Origin: Bisporella sp. PMI_857
Taxonomy: Eukaryota; Ascomycota; Leotiomycetes; Helotiales; Helotiaceae
Assembly: GCA_021307315.1 (NCBI GenBank)
Contig: JAJSPD010000100.1
Coordinates: forward strand, 80,952 to 144,951
Direction of reading: 5' to 3'
DNA length: 64,000 nucleotides
Of this stretch, positions 54,686 through 64,000 are shown in pieces (within the stretch, counting starts at the first letter, position 1; each line of letters opens with the position of its first letter). The position numbers were made by a program, and so were the translations under genes. Below the pieces are notes generated by a model. That model made no database searches, was not told the origin of the DNA, and worked only from the letters and a program-made list of their open reading frames with translations.

Positions 54686-55689
54686 GATGAAGGGACTGCA
54701 ATGTTAGTTTAGTGCATTGATGAAATTGAGGAACGGAAAGCTAACGGTGGTAGATGGAGGTGTGTGCGTAAGGTGGTGGAGCTTGAAAGGCGTCAAAGAG
54801 AGTTGTTGTTGTTTGATCTGGGATTTGAGAAACGTGTGGAAGCGAAAGGTGATCAAGTGATATGTGGTGAGTTTTGTTGCTGAAGGAAAAGTGTGAAGCT
54901 CTGGCTGTTTGGATCAACTTTTATCGAGGACATTCTGCACCTTTATACTTTCGCGCTCTGTGTACGACCTCGAGATTCAGCCTTGACTTCTCATTATTTT
55001 CGTCGAAGTATCCCCAACAATCCAACAGGCGCGTAAACGAAACCCAACAACCGAGACCCCTCGACCTGGAGTGAAAAATGGCCCCCAGCATGCGAGATAA
55101 CCGCCAGAAAAATACAGCTGCTGGAAGGCATGTTTGCATTGGTTGCCAAGATGAACCTTCAACTATTGATGCTGCGCCGCACCCAGCAGACCGTTGCCGC
55201 GCAACATCAAGTTCCAAAAAATTTCCAACTCCGTGATTTTAACCAAGACTGTCCCGTTCACTGTTTCGTGGCGGACGCGGACAACCCTTGTCGCCGTGAC
55301 TATTGTCAATCTCACCATGGGCCGACCCAGGAATGTTGGTCCCATGATACTTGAGAGTGGTTGTCGAGAGCGAGTATAACGAGGCTCAAATGACCTGGCT
55401 CCGAAACAACTATGCCCTCCGCATAATTGTCGCCGCTGTTCGGCGCGTTAGTTTGAACCAGACTTACATTCAGAACCTAGAATAAGAAAGCAAGTCATGT
55501 GATTTTCACGTTGGATATTTTAGCTTACCGTACTGCGAGAATGGAGAGAACATATAAGCTAGGCTATGACAGTAATCCTGTAGCATTTTTGTAAATCAAG
55601 CCGAGAGGAGAGGCTTCCTTTGGTGACGAAGGTGGTTTGAGTCGTCCTCACCTCCGGGCGGCCCGGCCCTTCCACCGCCCCCTTTTTCA
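54686..55689. other. Intergenic region, no gene recognised
   Basis: Only short unsupported ORFs. Confidence 0.4.
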
Positions 55690-55714
55690 GCAAATTTCGG
55701 TTATCTTTGAATGT

Positions 55715-55912
55715 TAGTACAATTAACTAGAGAGGTCATGTGGTCACGTGCTTGAACGAAGGGTGTCGTTCACGTGACCCGGAACGGGGTTATATAACTC
55801 GTAGTTTCACCGTAGTTAGAACTTAACACTCAATCAATCACTCACTCAAGAATACAATAGGCACTCACGTCAGGAACGTGGTGGTGCCCCGTATTCGAGT
55901 GAACCCACATTG
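55715..55912 (+). repeat. LTR-like promoter fragment R6, copy A
   Basis: A sequence with a TATA box (GGTTATATAAC at about 55789) is followed by CAATCAATCACTCACTCAAG and the block shared with 37540-37625. The layout (TGTTAG start near 55715, TATA box, then a sequence repeated elsewhere) suggests the end of an LTR retrotransposon. Internal genes are absent. 55913-56262 is the leader of the kinase gene. Confidence 0.5.
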
Positions 55913-56262
55913 AATCTTTGGCGAGCGCCAATTGCAAGAGATTTCTAGGCCCCAACCTGGTAGGCGAAAGGAAATCGCGCCATCAACGCGCGCGCTCCAG
56001 GTGTCCAATCATCATGAGACATCAAATGCTTTAGCCGCCCGCCACCAACCAGAACCTCATGCTTCGTCGAAACACCAACAGACTGAAATAGCTCATCCCT
56101 TTGTCGAAATACATTTCATCAGTTACCATCCGCCTTCGATCCGTCAATTCGATCATTCGATAGAACTATTCTCTCTCAAACTCCCTTCATCGTCAATTTA
56201 TCGAGCGAAGATCACATTCTGTCCCTGTCCACCGCCATTTTCAACGTCACTCGGTCGACATC

Positions 56263-57768
56263 ATGATTGAAGGCCCGGACAACTTCGATGACCTCGTGTG
56301 GGACAAGAATGATAAAGAATGGGAGATAGTGCAGCTGAAGCTTCGCCACCGATCTACACTACACGCTGTTGAGGACCTCGGGACAGCGAAGTTTGGAAGT
56401 ACCGCGAAATGGGTTAGCCCCATGAGTATCGGAGGCTATAATATCATATACAGACTCAAAGTTGAGGGGTTTGACTCTGAGGTCTTAGTTCGACGACCTA
56501 TTCCATGTTACGCCCAATTTCCTGTTGAGAAAACCTCTATTGAGGCTGCGACGATGATGTACCTCGAGAAGCACACCAAGATCCCGGTCGCTCGGACTTT
56601 CTTCCATGGTGAGGACCCGAAATTGGGATCATTCATCATTATGGAATATATCGAGCACCCCCAGTGCATGTCTACAGCTCACAATGCTACAAACGAGGAT
56701 GTTTCCAAACCGTTCACATTGAACCCCGATATTCCCGAGGAAGTCCTTCAAAACCACTATCAGCATGTAGCGGCATGCCTCCTCGAACTTTCGCAACACA
56801 CATTCCCTCGAATCGGATCACTGGTCGAGGTCAACCCGGGTACCTTCTCGATCGCAGCAAGGCCTGTTACGAAGAACATGAACGATATGCTTCAGCTTGC
56901 AAATATTCCAGGCGTAATTCTCCCACCGCAATTGAAGACCTATCGAACCGCTGATGAATACTATGTATGGCTTGCAGAGATGCATATTGCTCAGCTCGTC
57001 TTCCAGCAAAATGATCTCGTCAGAACGGAACAGGAATGCAGAAACAAGTACGTCGCTCGACAACTCTTCCGCAGACTCGCCAGGGACGGGAAGCTCTCCA
57101 AATTTGGTTTCAAAGAGGACAACTGGTCGGCTCAGTCAAAAACCAAGAGCATGAAGCTGTCCTCAATGCCTTCGAATTCCGATTCATTCCGTCTTTACTG
57201 CGATGACCTTCGCCCAGCAAACATTCTCCTTACTGCGTCGGACGCAATTACTGCAATCATTGACTGGGAATTCACATATGCTGCCCCAATTCAATTCTCC
57301 CTGGACCCTCCGTGGTGGCTGCTTCTCGACACACCCGACCAATGGGACGCCGGTCTTGACAACTGGATCACACTGTATGAGCCGCGCCTGGAAACCTGGA
57401 TTTCAGCCATGAAGAAAGCCGAAGAAGATACAAAGTTGAACGGCGGAATCGCCGGTGTCCCATTATCTACGTATATGCGAGAGAGTTGGGAGACGGGCAG
57501 ATTCTGGCTGACATATGTTGCGCGGAAGAGCTGGGCATTCGAGACTATATTCTGGAAGTATCTGGATGAGAGGTTCTTTGGCCCACGTGAGCAGGGACTC
57601 CCGAGGAATCACTACTGGAAGGCGAGGATTGATCTGTTGAGCGAGGATGAGAGAAACGCGATGGAACCTTTTGTTGAACGAAAGATGGAGACCAGGAAAG
57701 AGCGGAAGATAGTGGACTGGGACCCGGAAGCCGCCAAGAGTCGCTTTGCGGAGATGCTTTTTGATTGA
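56263..57768 (+). CDS. APH-like (aminoglycoside phosphotransferase-fold) kinase
   Basis: 501 aa, single exon. The N-lobe is about 50-115 (SIGGYNIIYRLKV, EVLVRRP with the presumed ATP-binding Lys replaced by Arg, EAATMMYLEKHTKIPVARTF). The hinge is FIIMEYIEH. The catalytic loop is YCDDLRPANILL (about 313-324), with the Asp and Asn of the HxD-loop kept. The metal-binding IIDWEFTYAAP follows at about 334-344. This is the layout of the expanded fungal APH phosphotransferase families. Substrates are mostly unknown and the name does not imply antibiotic resistance. The gene is intact. Just upstream lies the LTR-like fragment, which may influence its expression. Confidence 0.85.
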   Translation: MIEGPDNFDDLVWDKNDKEWEIVQLKLRHRSTLHAVEDLGTAKFGSTAKWVSPMSIGGYNIIYRLKVEGFDSEVLVRRPIPCYAQFPVEKTSIEAATMMYLEKHTKIPVARTFFHGEDPKLGSFIIMEYIEHPQCMSTAHNATNEDVSKPFTLNPDIPEEVLQNHYQHVAACLLELSQHTFPRIGSLVEVNPGTFSIAARPVTKNMNDMLQLANIPGVILPPQLKTYRTADEYYVWLAEMHIAQLVFQQNDLVRTEQECRNKYVARQLFRRLARDGKLSKFGFKEDNWSAQSKTKSMKLSSMPSNSDSFRLYCDDLRPANILLTASDAITAIIDWEFTYAAPIQFSLDPPWWLLLDTPDQWDAGLDNWITLYEPRLETWISAMKKAEEDTKLNGGIAGVPLSTYMRESWETGRFWLTYVARKSWAFETIFWKYLDERFFGPREQGLPRNHYWKARIDLLSEDERNAMEPFVERKMETRKERKIVDWDPEAAKSRFAEMLFD

Positions 57769-57902
57769 GGACAAAGAACAAAGCACTTCAAAATGGACTC
57801 CAAAGTCACTCAACCTGACACTATTGAATCCACAAGCTTCTAGACTAGTTACTTGGTGCGAGCTCTTTCTCCTTCTCACTCTTGGAACTTGTGATCCAAG
57901 TC

Positions 57903-58156
57903 CTAGCCCAACCACCCCAACAGTTTGTCATGGAAAGCCGCCGGATCCTGAATCTGCGGCGCATGTCCTAAGTCCGCAAACTCAATCAACGTGCACCCTG
58001 GAATAGATGCCGCAACTTGCTTCCTAAGCACCTTATAATGGCCCAACAACGGCTTCATATCCGCCGGCGCTCACACCTTCCCAATCACAGTATTATCCCT
58101 GTCACCTACTATCGATAGCGTCTTAACTTCAAATTAGGCAGCTCATATACCACCGG
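57903..58156 (-). pseudogene. Alpha/beta hydrolase C-terminal remnant
   Basis: The minus strand encodes TLSIVGDRDNTVIGKV, a TGA, APADMKPLLGHYKVL, ASIPGCTLIEFADLGHAPQIQ and FHDKLLGWLG then TAG. The acid residue (GDRD) and the catalytic His (GHAPQ) of alpha/beta hydrolases are both visible. A premature TGA and a 1-bp frame loss near 58130 (PNLK / KTLS) show it is dead. The N-terminal half with the nucleophile is gone. Confidence 0.7.
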
Positions 58157-58200
58157 CTACGTGAAAATTATATCTGTGACTAGCGAAAGGGAAAATTGAT

Positions 58201-58470
58201 CCTGAGTCTATGGGCACTGGCCAGCCAAGATGCGCCAAGTACGAATTTGGCGAAGAGAAAACAGCAAAGAGTGAGATAGAATACTTCTACATCAAGGCCC
58301 GCTATTTGGACTTTGACGGGAAAGCATTTGGGGAAGCTTCAAGTAAGCATGCTATTGAGAAATTCCGTAGGGCGAAACCGATCACTGCGCTTGAAGGTTT
58401 CCCCCTTAAATACCATCCAGGCGAAAAGCATGTGAACGTTAAGTCGCATAGTCCTGCCTGCCATTTCTAG
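58201..58470 (+). pseudogene. AAA-ATPase N-terminal (DUF7025-like) fragment
   Basis: The open frame contains KSEIEYFYIKARYLDFDGK, FGEASSKHAIEKFRRAKPI and ALEGFPLKYHPGEKHV. This matches the N-terminal DUF7025-type region found ahead of AAA+ modules in many fungal ATPases. It stops after 87 codons; no Walker motifs follow. Gene fragment left by rearrangement. Confidence 0.6.
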
Positions 58471-59057
58471 AGAATTGCTACGCGAGTCCCCGTGCCACCT
58501 GCTTTTTCTCTCAACCTTGATATTATTTCTACCAACTTACCACTTCATGCTTTCACTTTCAAATCTACGCAACCTGCTTGATTCTTTGGCTCAACTTTGC
58601 CCAACTTGACTTTAGATTACTACATGTTGTGGCATTTAGATTTCTACGACTATGGCAACTCCTACCGTGCTCCCTTTACTGATTCACGCTTTCATCTGAA
58701 GAGCGAATATTCACTCGATACTTTTGTGTCTAGTAAGCCTAGCTGGATTTTTTTCTGCTAGCTTGATTGATTATTAACATTTAGCTTGCAGCTCTTTCAG
58801 CCGTCGGATACAGAGCCGGGCAGATCCTTGAGGTCATGGCAGATCCTTCAGCATATGAGTACGAACTTGTCCGGTTGACCGATCAACAATTCCAAGAGCT
58901 TGAAGATCGCCTCGCTGCTATGCACTCACCACCAGCTCGTATTCTAACCTAGGATGAGGTTGAGCGGCGTTTAAGTGAGATCCAGGTTATTTTATGGCGC
59001 CATGGCCCTATCTTTCCTGTATGGCAGAGTCGTTTCACGATCGAGGGGATCAGCCAC
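58471..59057. other. Unassigned region
   Basis: Contains a broken open segment at about 58836-59030 (ADPSAYEYELVRLTDQQFQE...) without a recognised family. Confidence 0.35.
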
Positions 59058-59673
59058 CTTCGGAAATCGAACTAGTCGAGATAGTATTAGCAGTGATCCA
59101 TTTGAAGAGCCTGTTGATCATGAAGTAGATCAGTATTTGTCACTTCGTAAGTTAGTTTTTTTTTGGGTTATATTCGGTTAATTCTGTTTTTATACTAATC
59201 TTTATACTAATCTTGGTAACAGCAAACGACAACAGACAAATACTCAAAGTGTGGAAAGATCTTGAGCCTCGACTTCCAGGCTTAGCAGCTTTAGCAAGAG
59301 ACATTCTGTGTATACCTATGGCTAGTGTTGGCGTAGAGCGAGTCTTTAGTTTCGCTAGAGATATTTGCCACTATCGCCGAGGGCAGCTAAAACCTAGCAA
59401 TTCGTATACTGATTTTGGTGGTATTATGATCAAGTTAAGAATCATAGTATCGACGATCAGCATATAGCTTTGTCGTGCAACATAGAAGTTGCTGATATGA
59501 CTGACGAGCAAATTGCAATTGAGTATCAACAACGAGAATCTGAAATTGATTTAAGTTATCAACGAGCCAATGATTTGGATAACAATCTGTATATAAGCGA
59601 TGAAGAGGGATTTGGCCAAGCTGCTCGTACAGCTCTACAAAAAAGCCGTTTAGAATATATTAGCCGGCTGTAA
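59058..59673 (+). pseudogene. hAT transposase C-terminal fragment related to hAT-2
   Basis: Exon pieces 59058-59146 and 59223-59673 are separated by a 76-nt intron (GTAAGT...AACAG) at the same position as hAT-2 transposase intron 3. They encode NDNRQILKVWKDLEPRLPGL, ARDILCIPMASVGVERVFSFARDI and RRGQLKP, then a frameshift, then DEQIAIEYQQRE..NNLYISDEEG. Similarity to residues near the end of the hAT-2 protein is clear. The upstream gene is missing. Confidence 0.75.
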
Positions 59674-59851
59674 CAAATAGAGGGCAGCAGGAGGGATTGC
59701 AATATAACAGATAAAATATGTGACTAGCGATGTCGTTGCAATAGTGATGAATTGATATTAGAAGTATGCTTGTAAGTCTAACATGGAAAGAAAAACTCAA
59801 GCTTGCCTTGTTCAGAAAGCTCTAGCTGTTCCTTATATCTTTCACTGTGCT

Positions 59852-59957
59852 GTAGCTGTGAGCCTGTGGCTGCTGTAGCTGTTGTAGCTGGAAGCCTGTG
59901 GCTGCTGGAGCTGTTGTAGCTGGAAGCCTGTGGCTGCTGTAGCTGTAAGCCCGTGGC
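59852..59957 (+). repeat. 32-bp tandem repeat, about 3 copies
   Basis: Units begin at 59852, 59884 and 59916 (GTAGCTGGAAGCCTGTGGCT plus GCTGNAGCTGTT) and trail into 59957. Confidence 0.85.
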
Positions 59958-60019
59958 TGGCCATGGGCGGAGCGTGCCGCTTGCAGCCCTGAAAGTCCTA
60001 CAGCTGAAAACCCTTCGGC

Positions 60020-60404
60020 TGACTGTTACAGATATCGCATTAATGTGGAAGGCCTTTCACGAAAAGATGTAGAAAATCTTATATCCCGAGTAAGTGTTTC
60101 TTAAACGTATAGAAAACGATTTCTTTCCGCTTACTAAATACTTTTAGCTCCAATACACCATACCCAGAAACAATCTCTTCACAAAAAGCCTACTTTTTCT
60201 ACATTTTTGAATACTCGTGTTATTCGAACAGTATGGAAATGTTCTGGAGATAAAATCTGTGCTCACGCTGCTGACTACGTTAAACAATCTCACACTTCTT
60301 GGTCAGGTATTGATTTTCAGAAAAAATACGAAGCGACAGATATTTCTCAAAGGATTTTTGCTGAAGAGTACATTGAGTATAATAAGCAAAAGCGAACATT
60401 AGAG
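60020..60404 (+). pseudogene. Unclassified transposon gene, 5' part (possibly MULE-like)
   Basis: Exons YRINVEGLSRKDVENLISR (about 60030-60090), then after a probable intron TVWKCSGDKICAHAADYVKQ...FAEEYIEYNKQKRTLE. The WKC...C...A pattern and the style of the downstream part recall cysteine-rich N-terminal regions of fungal MULE-like or unclassified elements. The gene is cut by the transposon at 60407. Confidence 0.4.
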
Positions 60405-60406
60405 TA

Positions 60407-62970
60407 CCGTATTAATTGGGTTATAAGACCATGGTCTTATAGCTAATTTATCGTCTTTTGGTTAGCTGGGGTAATGGTCTTATAAGATGGGATGGTCTTA
60501 TCTTAACTTTATTACGTAATCCGATGCCCGAGCCCCTATTTTCACTTCTTAGCCACCTATATCCTAAGTGATTTATATACTTATTTGCCTCCAAATCGCT
60601 GTATTCGATCACAAATATGCCTCCAGTTGCTCCCTCTAGCTCGTCGCCGCTTCTGCCAGGCCAGTCAACCCTTGAAATAGCTCTTGATGGAGGTCTTGGT
60701 GTAAAGCGCCCCGCACGAGAATCTCGCCCTGGTCCCGACCCCCGAAAGAAGCCTCGTAGCTCTGATACTGTATTAAATCGCCGTTTCGCTGGTGGAAAGA
60801 GCGAACTCCAGGTTCTTAAACAATTTGCAGAATGGCGTATTCGATCGGAAGGAGGAGAGCCTGGGGATCAAGAGATTGCGCAGAAGGTTGTAGAGAATAT
60901 TGAAGGCGATGGAGTTATGGAACCTAAAGAGGAAGAGACCGGGGATTATAAAGAGAAACGATATAACTATACTCGAGAGCATAAATTAGCTGCTATCTCG
61001 TACTTTCAGAACACATGGAGGAAGGGAAACCCAGAGAAGAAAAAGGAGGATTTCGTACGAATTTCTAATCGTTATGCTGCGAAAAAGCTGAAGATCTCTC
61101 GTAAGATGCTTCGTGATTGGGTGATAACTAAAGAAAGGATTATCAATCAAAAAGCTGGCACGAAACGTTACCGTGTAAAGAATACTATAGTAAAAGAGCA
61201 GGAGATGGAGAAAGAGCTGAACAAGCGGTTTCTAGAAGCTCGAGACCTAGGCCGTAAAATCTCATTCAAATGGTTCTTGAGACACGCTCACGATATATAC
61301 GCAAAACTCTATCCCCAAAGAGTAATACGTAATGAAAATGGGAAGAAAGCGTACTTGGATTTCCGCTTTTCCACTAACTGGTTCAGAGGCTTTAAACGCC
61401 GCTATTCTATCTCTTTTCGAACTGGAACGAAAAAAGCACAAAAGCCACCAGAGGAATTGCGAAAGGTGATTGAGGAGTGGCTACGGTACAATCGGCGTAT
61501 GACCGTGCAAATAATTGACGTTAATAGCGAAGCTGAAAGCGTGAGAGAAGCTGCTGGAAGTATTGAGACCGCTATTACTACTACAATTAACGCTGCTTCT
61601 ACTATACCACGTAAAGTTGGACGATTTTATCTTTCCGAGATTTCTAATATGGATCAATCACCTTTGCCTTGGGAGGTACAAAAAGGGAGAACTTACGCAA
61701 CCAAAGGCTCTAAAACAGTGCTTATTCGTACTGCTCGTTCTGGATGGGACAAGCGCCAGTGTACTCTCCAGATTCTCGTTTTTGCAGACGGCGTTCAGCG
61801 CTGTAAACCTCTTCTTATATATCGAGGAAAGCCAAATTCCAAAGATTCACGAAGAACAGCTGAAAAGAAGAAATATAACCCTGGCGTTGTAGTAATTTTC
61901 AACGAGAAAGCATATGCGAACACCAAGACTACTATTGACTGGGTTAAATCACAGTTCTCGCACGCTTCCGCTTTTCCTTTATCTGCTAACGAACCTCGAT
62001 TCCTTTCTCTCGACGCTTTCGCACTACATAAAAACAAAGAAACGAAAAAACCTGTGTCTGCAGCGGAGCAGAAAAAGCGGGAGGAGATGGAAAGAATACA
62101 AGCTGAGCTTCGCGCCGAGTTTAAGAAGCTTAATACTACTTTGACTATTATCTCAGGAGGTTGCACAAGCTACGTTCAGGTTTTTGACGTTTCTGTTAAT
62201 AAATCGATTAAAGCGTATATCGAGGAATACGAAGACGAGCATATTGATCAGAATATCGAACAATGGAAAGCCAATAAATTCACGGTCGGAGAAAGGAGGA
62301 TTTTAATGACACATTGGGTAAAAAGAGCTTGGGACCGGTATCACGAAGAGCATAAAAAGACTTTAATCAAGACTTTCCAGAACGTTGGTTTATCTCTTAA
62401 TCCCGATGGAACTGAAGATCATCTTTTTAATATCAAAGATTTACTTGATATTACTGTTGGAGATTGGCACCGCGTTCCTGAACCTATTCACGAGCCTGCG
62501 GAGTATAAAGCAATAGAAGAAGAAGAAGACGGAGATACAATTGAGGTTGATATAGGAGATGGAATTACATATATTGCTACAAAGGAGAGAACAGAAGGAG
62601 ATATAAGTGGAGAGGAGTTTGATTCGGAACTCGAAAATGATTCAGAAGCAGATTCGAATAGCGGTAGCGAAGAGGATAGATACGAAGAAGAGGAAGAAGA
62701 GGATTAATTTTATATTCAACTGCTTGAGTTTCCAGAATTATATATTATTCGTGGCGGCGACGCTATTCGCAGATAGAATATATATATAATTTTAGAGGGG
62801 TAAAATCTGAAGCCACGTTATCTTCGCTGGCAACCCCGCTTCTAGGCCATTATTAATATAAGACCATGGTCTTATATAAAAGTGGAGAACCAAGAGGTTG
62901 GCTGGGGGAATGGTCTTATAAATGGGGTGGTCTTATACTCGGGCATGGTCTTATAACCTAATTAATACGG
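60407..62970 (+). mobile_element. TA-flanked DDE transposon, structurally complete
   Basis: 2,564 bp. The left end CCGTATTAATTGGGTTATAA and the inverted right end (CCGTATTAATTAGG when reversed) match, with TA at 60405-60406 and 62971-62972. Subterminal palindromes of TATAAGACCATGGTCTTATA (about 60421-60441 and 62859-62878) and further TGGTCTTAT copies near both ends are likely transposase sites. A single transposase gene lies inside. The insertion splits the surrounding element. Confidence 0.88.
60617..62707 (+). CDS. DDE_1-superfamily transposase
   Basis: 696 aa, uninterrupted. The DNA-binding region is about 115-285 (helix-turn-helix segments with RNRY-like and FSTNWFRGFKRRY motifs). The catalytic core is NMDQSPLPWE (D346), FLSLDAFALHK (D466) and SGGCTSYVQVFDVSVNK (D524), the pogo/Tc5-related arrangement found in fungal and oomycete elements. 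The segment between D466 and D524 contains a charged insertion. The C-terminal tail is very acidic (EEEDGDTIEVDIGDG to EEEEEED). Intact ORF plus good TIRs suggest recent activity. Confidence 0.88.
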   Translation: MPPVAPSSSSPLLPGQSTLEIALDGGLGVKRPARESRPGPDPRKKPRSSDTVLNRRFAGGKSELQVLKQFAEWRIRSEGGEPGDQEIAQKVVENIEGDGVMEPKEEETGDYKEKRYNYTREHKLAAISYFQNTWRKGNPEKKKEDFVRISNRYAAKKLKISRKMLRDWVITKERIINQKAGTKRYRVKNTIVKEQEMEKELNKRFLEARDLGRKISFKWFLRHAHDIYAKLYPQRVIRNENGKKAYLDFRFSTNWFRGFKRRYSISFRTGTKKAQKPPEELRKVIEEWLRYNRRMTVQIIDVNSEAESVREAAGSIETAITTTINAASTIPRKVGRFYLSEISNMDQSPLPWEVQKGRTYATKGSKTVLIRTARSGWDKRQCTLQILVFADGVQRCKPLLIYRGKPNSKDSRRTAEKKKYNPGVVVIFNEKAYANTKTTIDWVKSQFSHASAFPLSANEPRFLSLDAFALHKNKETKKPVSAAEQKKREEMERIQAELRAEFKKLNTTLTIISGGCTSYVQVFDVSVNKSIKAYIEEYEDEHIDQNIEQWKANKFTVGERRILMTHWVKRAWDRYHEEHKKTLIKTFQNVGLSLNPDGTEDHLFNIKDLLDITVGDWHRVPEPIHEPAEYKAIEEEEDGDTIEVDIGDGITYIATKERTEGDISGEEFDSELENDSEADSNSGSEEDRYEEEEEED

Positions 62971-62972
62971 TA

Positions 62973-64000
62973 ATTAATTTCCATGTTTTAGAAAACAAAT
63001 ACTAATACAAGAAATAGCGAATACAATTCGATTATGAAACATTTTCGAAACAATGGAACCGGATGCCCGTTTTGGTACAATACGGAAGAAACCAAACAAA
63101 AATGCTCTGGCAAGCCAAAGGTTTTTGCATCTAAAAACTTGGTAAGTATTTTCAAAACCTTTAGAAAACTTTTATATTCTGATTACGATATGCTTAGAAT
63201 TTGAATGACGAGTATAATTATTTTGTAGGATGTGAATTTCACAATTCACATACTAAAATCTTGCATTTTTATAAACATATCGACCCTCTTACACAAGTCA
63301 ATCCACTTTACTTAAAGGAGCTATTTGATGCTGGATTTGCTCCTCAAATTCAAGAATGTTATCAAGTTTTCGGACAAGCATCACGCGTTCCTGATTGTGG
63401 TAAAACGTTAACCTTGTTATGTTTTAAAAATGAATACTGATTGTTTTGGAATACCCCATCCTTCCGGACCACAAAAGCTTCAAAATCGTTCTTGTTCTGT
63501 TCAGTTTAATCTTCTTATTCCGGGTGATTTAAATGCAACGCCATATATTTTGTTTTCGTCAACTGGTATTCATACACATAATGCTCCACCACCTCGAAAC
63601 ACTCCGCAAATGCTTATGGACAGCTTTTTAATAGAACTTAGAAAACTGGTTAGGGCAGGGTTAACAAGCAGTAAGTATATGCTTTTAAAACGTTTTGAAA
63701 TTATTTTTAACATATATAGCTCAAACTCTGCACAGCCCTACTATACGAAATTTTCTTCAACAATTTAGTGTAAAATTGTTGTCTGACACTCACCCGAGTT
63801 TTTACAACAAATCGAAAATACAAGCTCTGATTCGCACCGAAGTATTGAAAAAATATCCTGAAGGAGTTAGTTGGGCAGGTAAATACAAATTACAAACAGT
63901 TAGAAATCGAAAAGCTAATATGTTTTAGGTGTTTGGGCTGAGTACAATTTGCATCATCGACATGCAGGAAATCAACAATATATTCATTCTATGATTAACG
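62973..64000 (+). pseudogene. Unclassified transposon gene, 3' continuation, runs off the window
   Basis: Pieces: KHFRNNGTGCPFWYNTEETKQ (about 63035-63100), CEFHNSHTKILHFYKHIDPL (63225-63290), FGIPHPSGPQ...FNLLIPGD (63440-63530), STGIHTHNAPPPRNTPQ (about 63558-63608), HPSFYNKSKIQALIRTEVLKKYPEG (63790-63865). The G.H.H..PPP..TP pattern recurs in cysteine/histidine-type regions of fungal MULE-like proteins. Probable introns start at GTAAG donors (63140, 63672). The DDE core would lie beyond 64000. Confidence 0.4.

Noticed and set aside
55880..55905. Possible tRNA primer-binding site TGGTGCCCCGTATT next to an LTR
   Set aside because: The complementary strand does not fit tRNA T-arm geometry and no matching tRNA is in the window.

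Overview
The window is nuclear DNA from a filamentous ascomycete, most likely Pezizomycotina. The grounds are short spliceosomal introns (about 41-66 nt) with CTAAC/TACTAAT-like branch sites, fungal NLR architectures (patatin-NB-ARC-TPR and PNP-NACHT-ankyrin-ZZ), a COMPASS Shg1-domain gene, a 2EXR-type protein, a CorA-like fungal protein, and a dense load of fungal transposons. Lower taxonomy cannot be fixed from the sequence alone. No tRNA, rRNA or CRISPR was seen.

Layout. 0-3.3 kb: a nested inverted repeat and a Shg1-like COMPASS gene. 3.4-8 kb: a solo LTR with target-site duplication, two TA-flanked MITEs, and a decayed LINE carrying one of those MITEs. 9.6-10.8 kb: a two-exon 2EXR-like gene. 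10.8-13.6 kb: Helitron helicase relic, LINE fragment, degenerate satellites. 14.75-16.6 kb: a structurally intact pogo/Fot1-type transposon. 17.2-21.9 kb (minus): a five-exon NLR with 14 nearly identical TPRs. 23-25.4 kb: dispersed repeats and a foldback hAT MITE splitting an ORF. 25.9-30.3 kb: a SET-like ORF whose 5' end lies in the terminal repeat of a hAT element; that hAT's transposase is broken by a 17-bp duplication. 30.8-35.1 kb (minus): a PNP-NACHT-ankyrin-ZZ NLR with a probable N-terminal frameshift. 37.6-42.6 kb (minus): a Tad-like LINE with one in-frame stop.

The most unusual region is 42.6-49.0 kb. A roughly 6.4-kb element bounded by GC-rich inverted repeats carries a hAT transposase plus two other genes: a complete, spliced histone H3 variant (143 aa, CENP-A-length loop 1, intact ARTKQTA start) and a 370-aa nuclear-looking protein with an N-terminal SUMO-interaction-like motif. 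Introns of all three genes contain an 11-bp-periodic TTTATACTAATC-type motif. I know of no described transposon carrying its own H3 gene. Whether the three genes act together is inference.

49.0-58.5 kb: a TIR-like-fold candidate gene, a truncated CorA-like gene, an APH-like kinase gene, an alpha/beta-hydrolase pseudogene and an AAA-ATPase N-terminal fragment. 59-64 kb: a hAT fragment related to the H3 element, then an unclassified, possibly MULE-like element interrupted by a complete TA-flanked DDE transposon. The NLR, TIR-like and kinase genes set among transposons look like an accessory, fast-evolving compartment.
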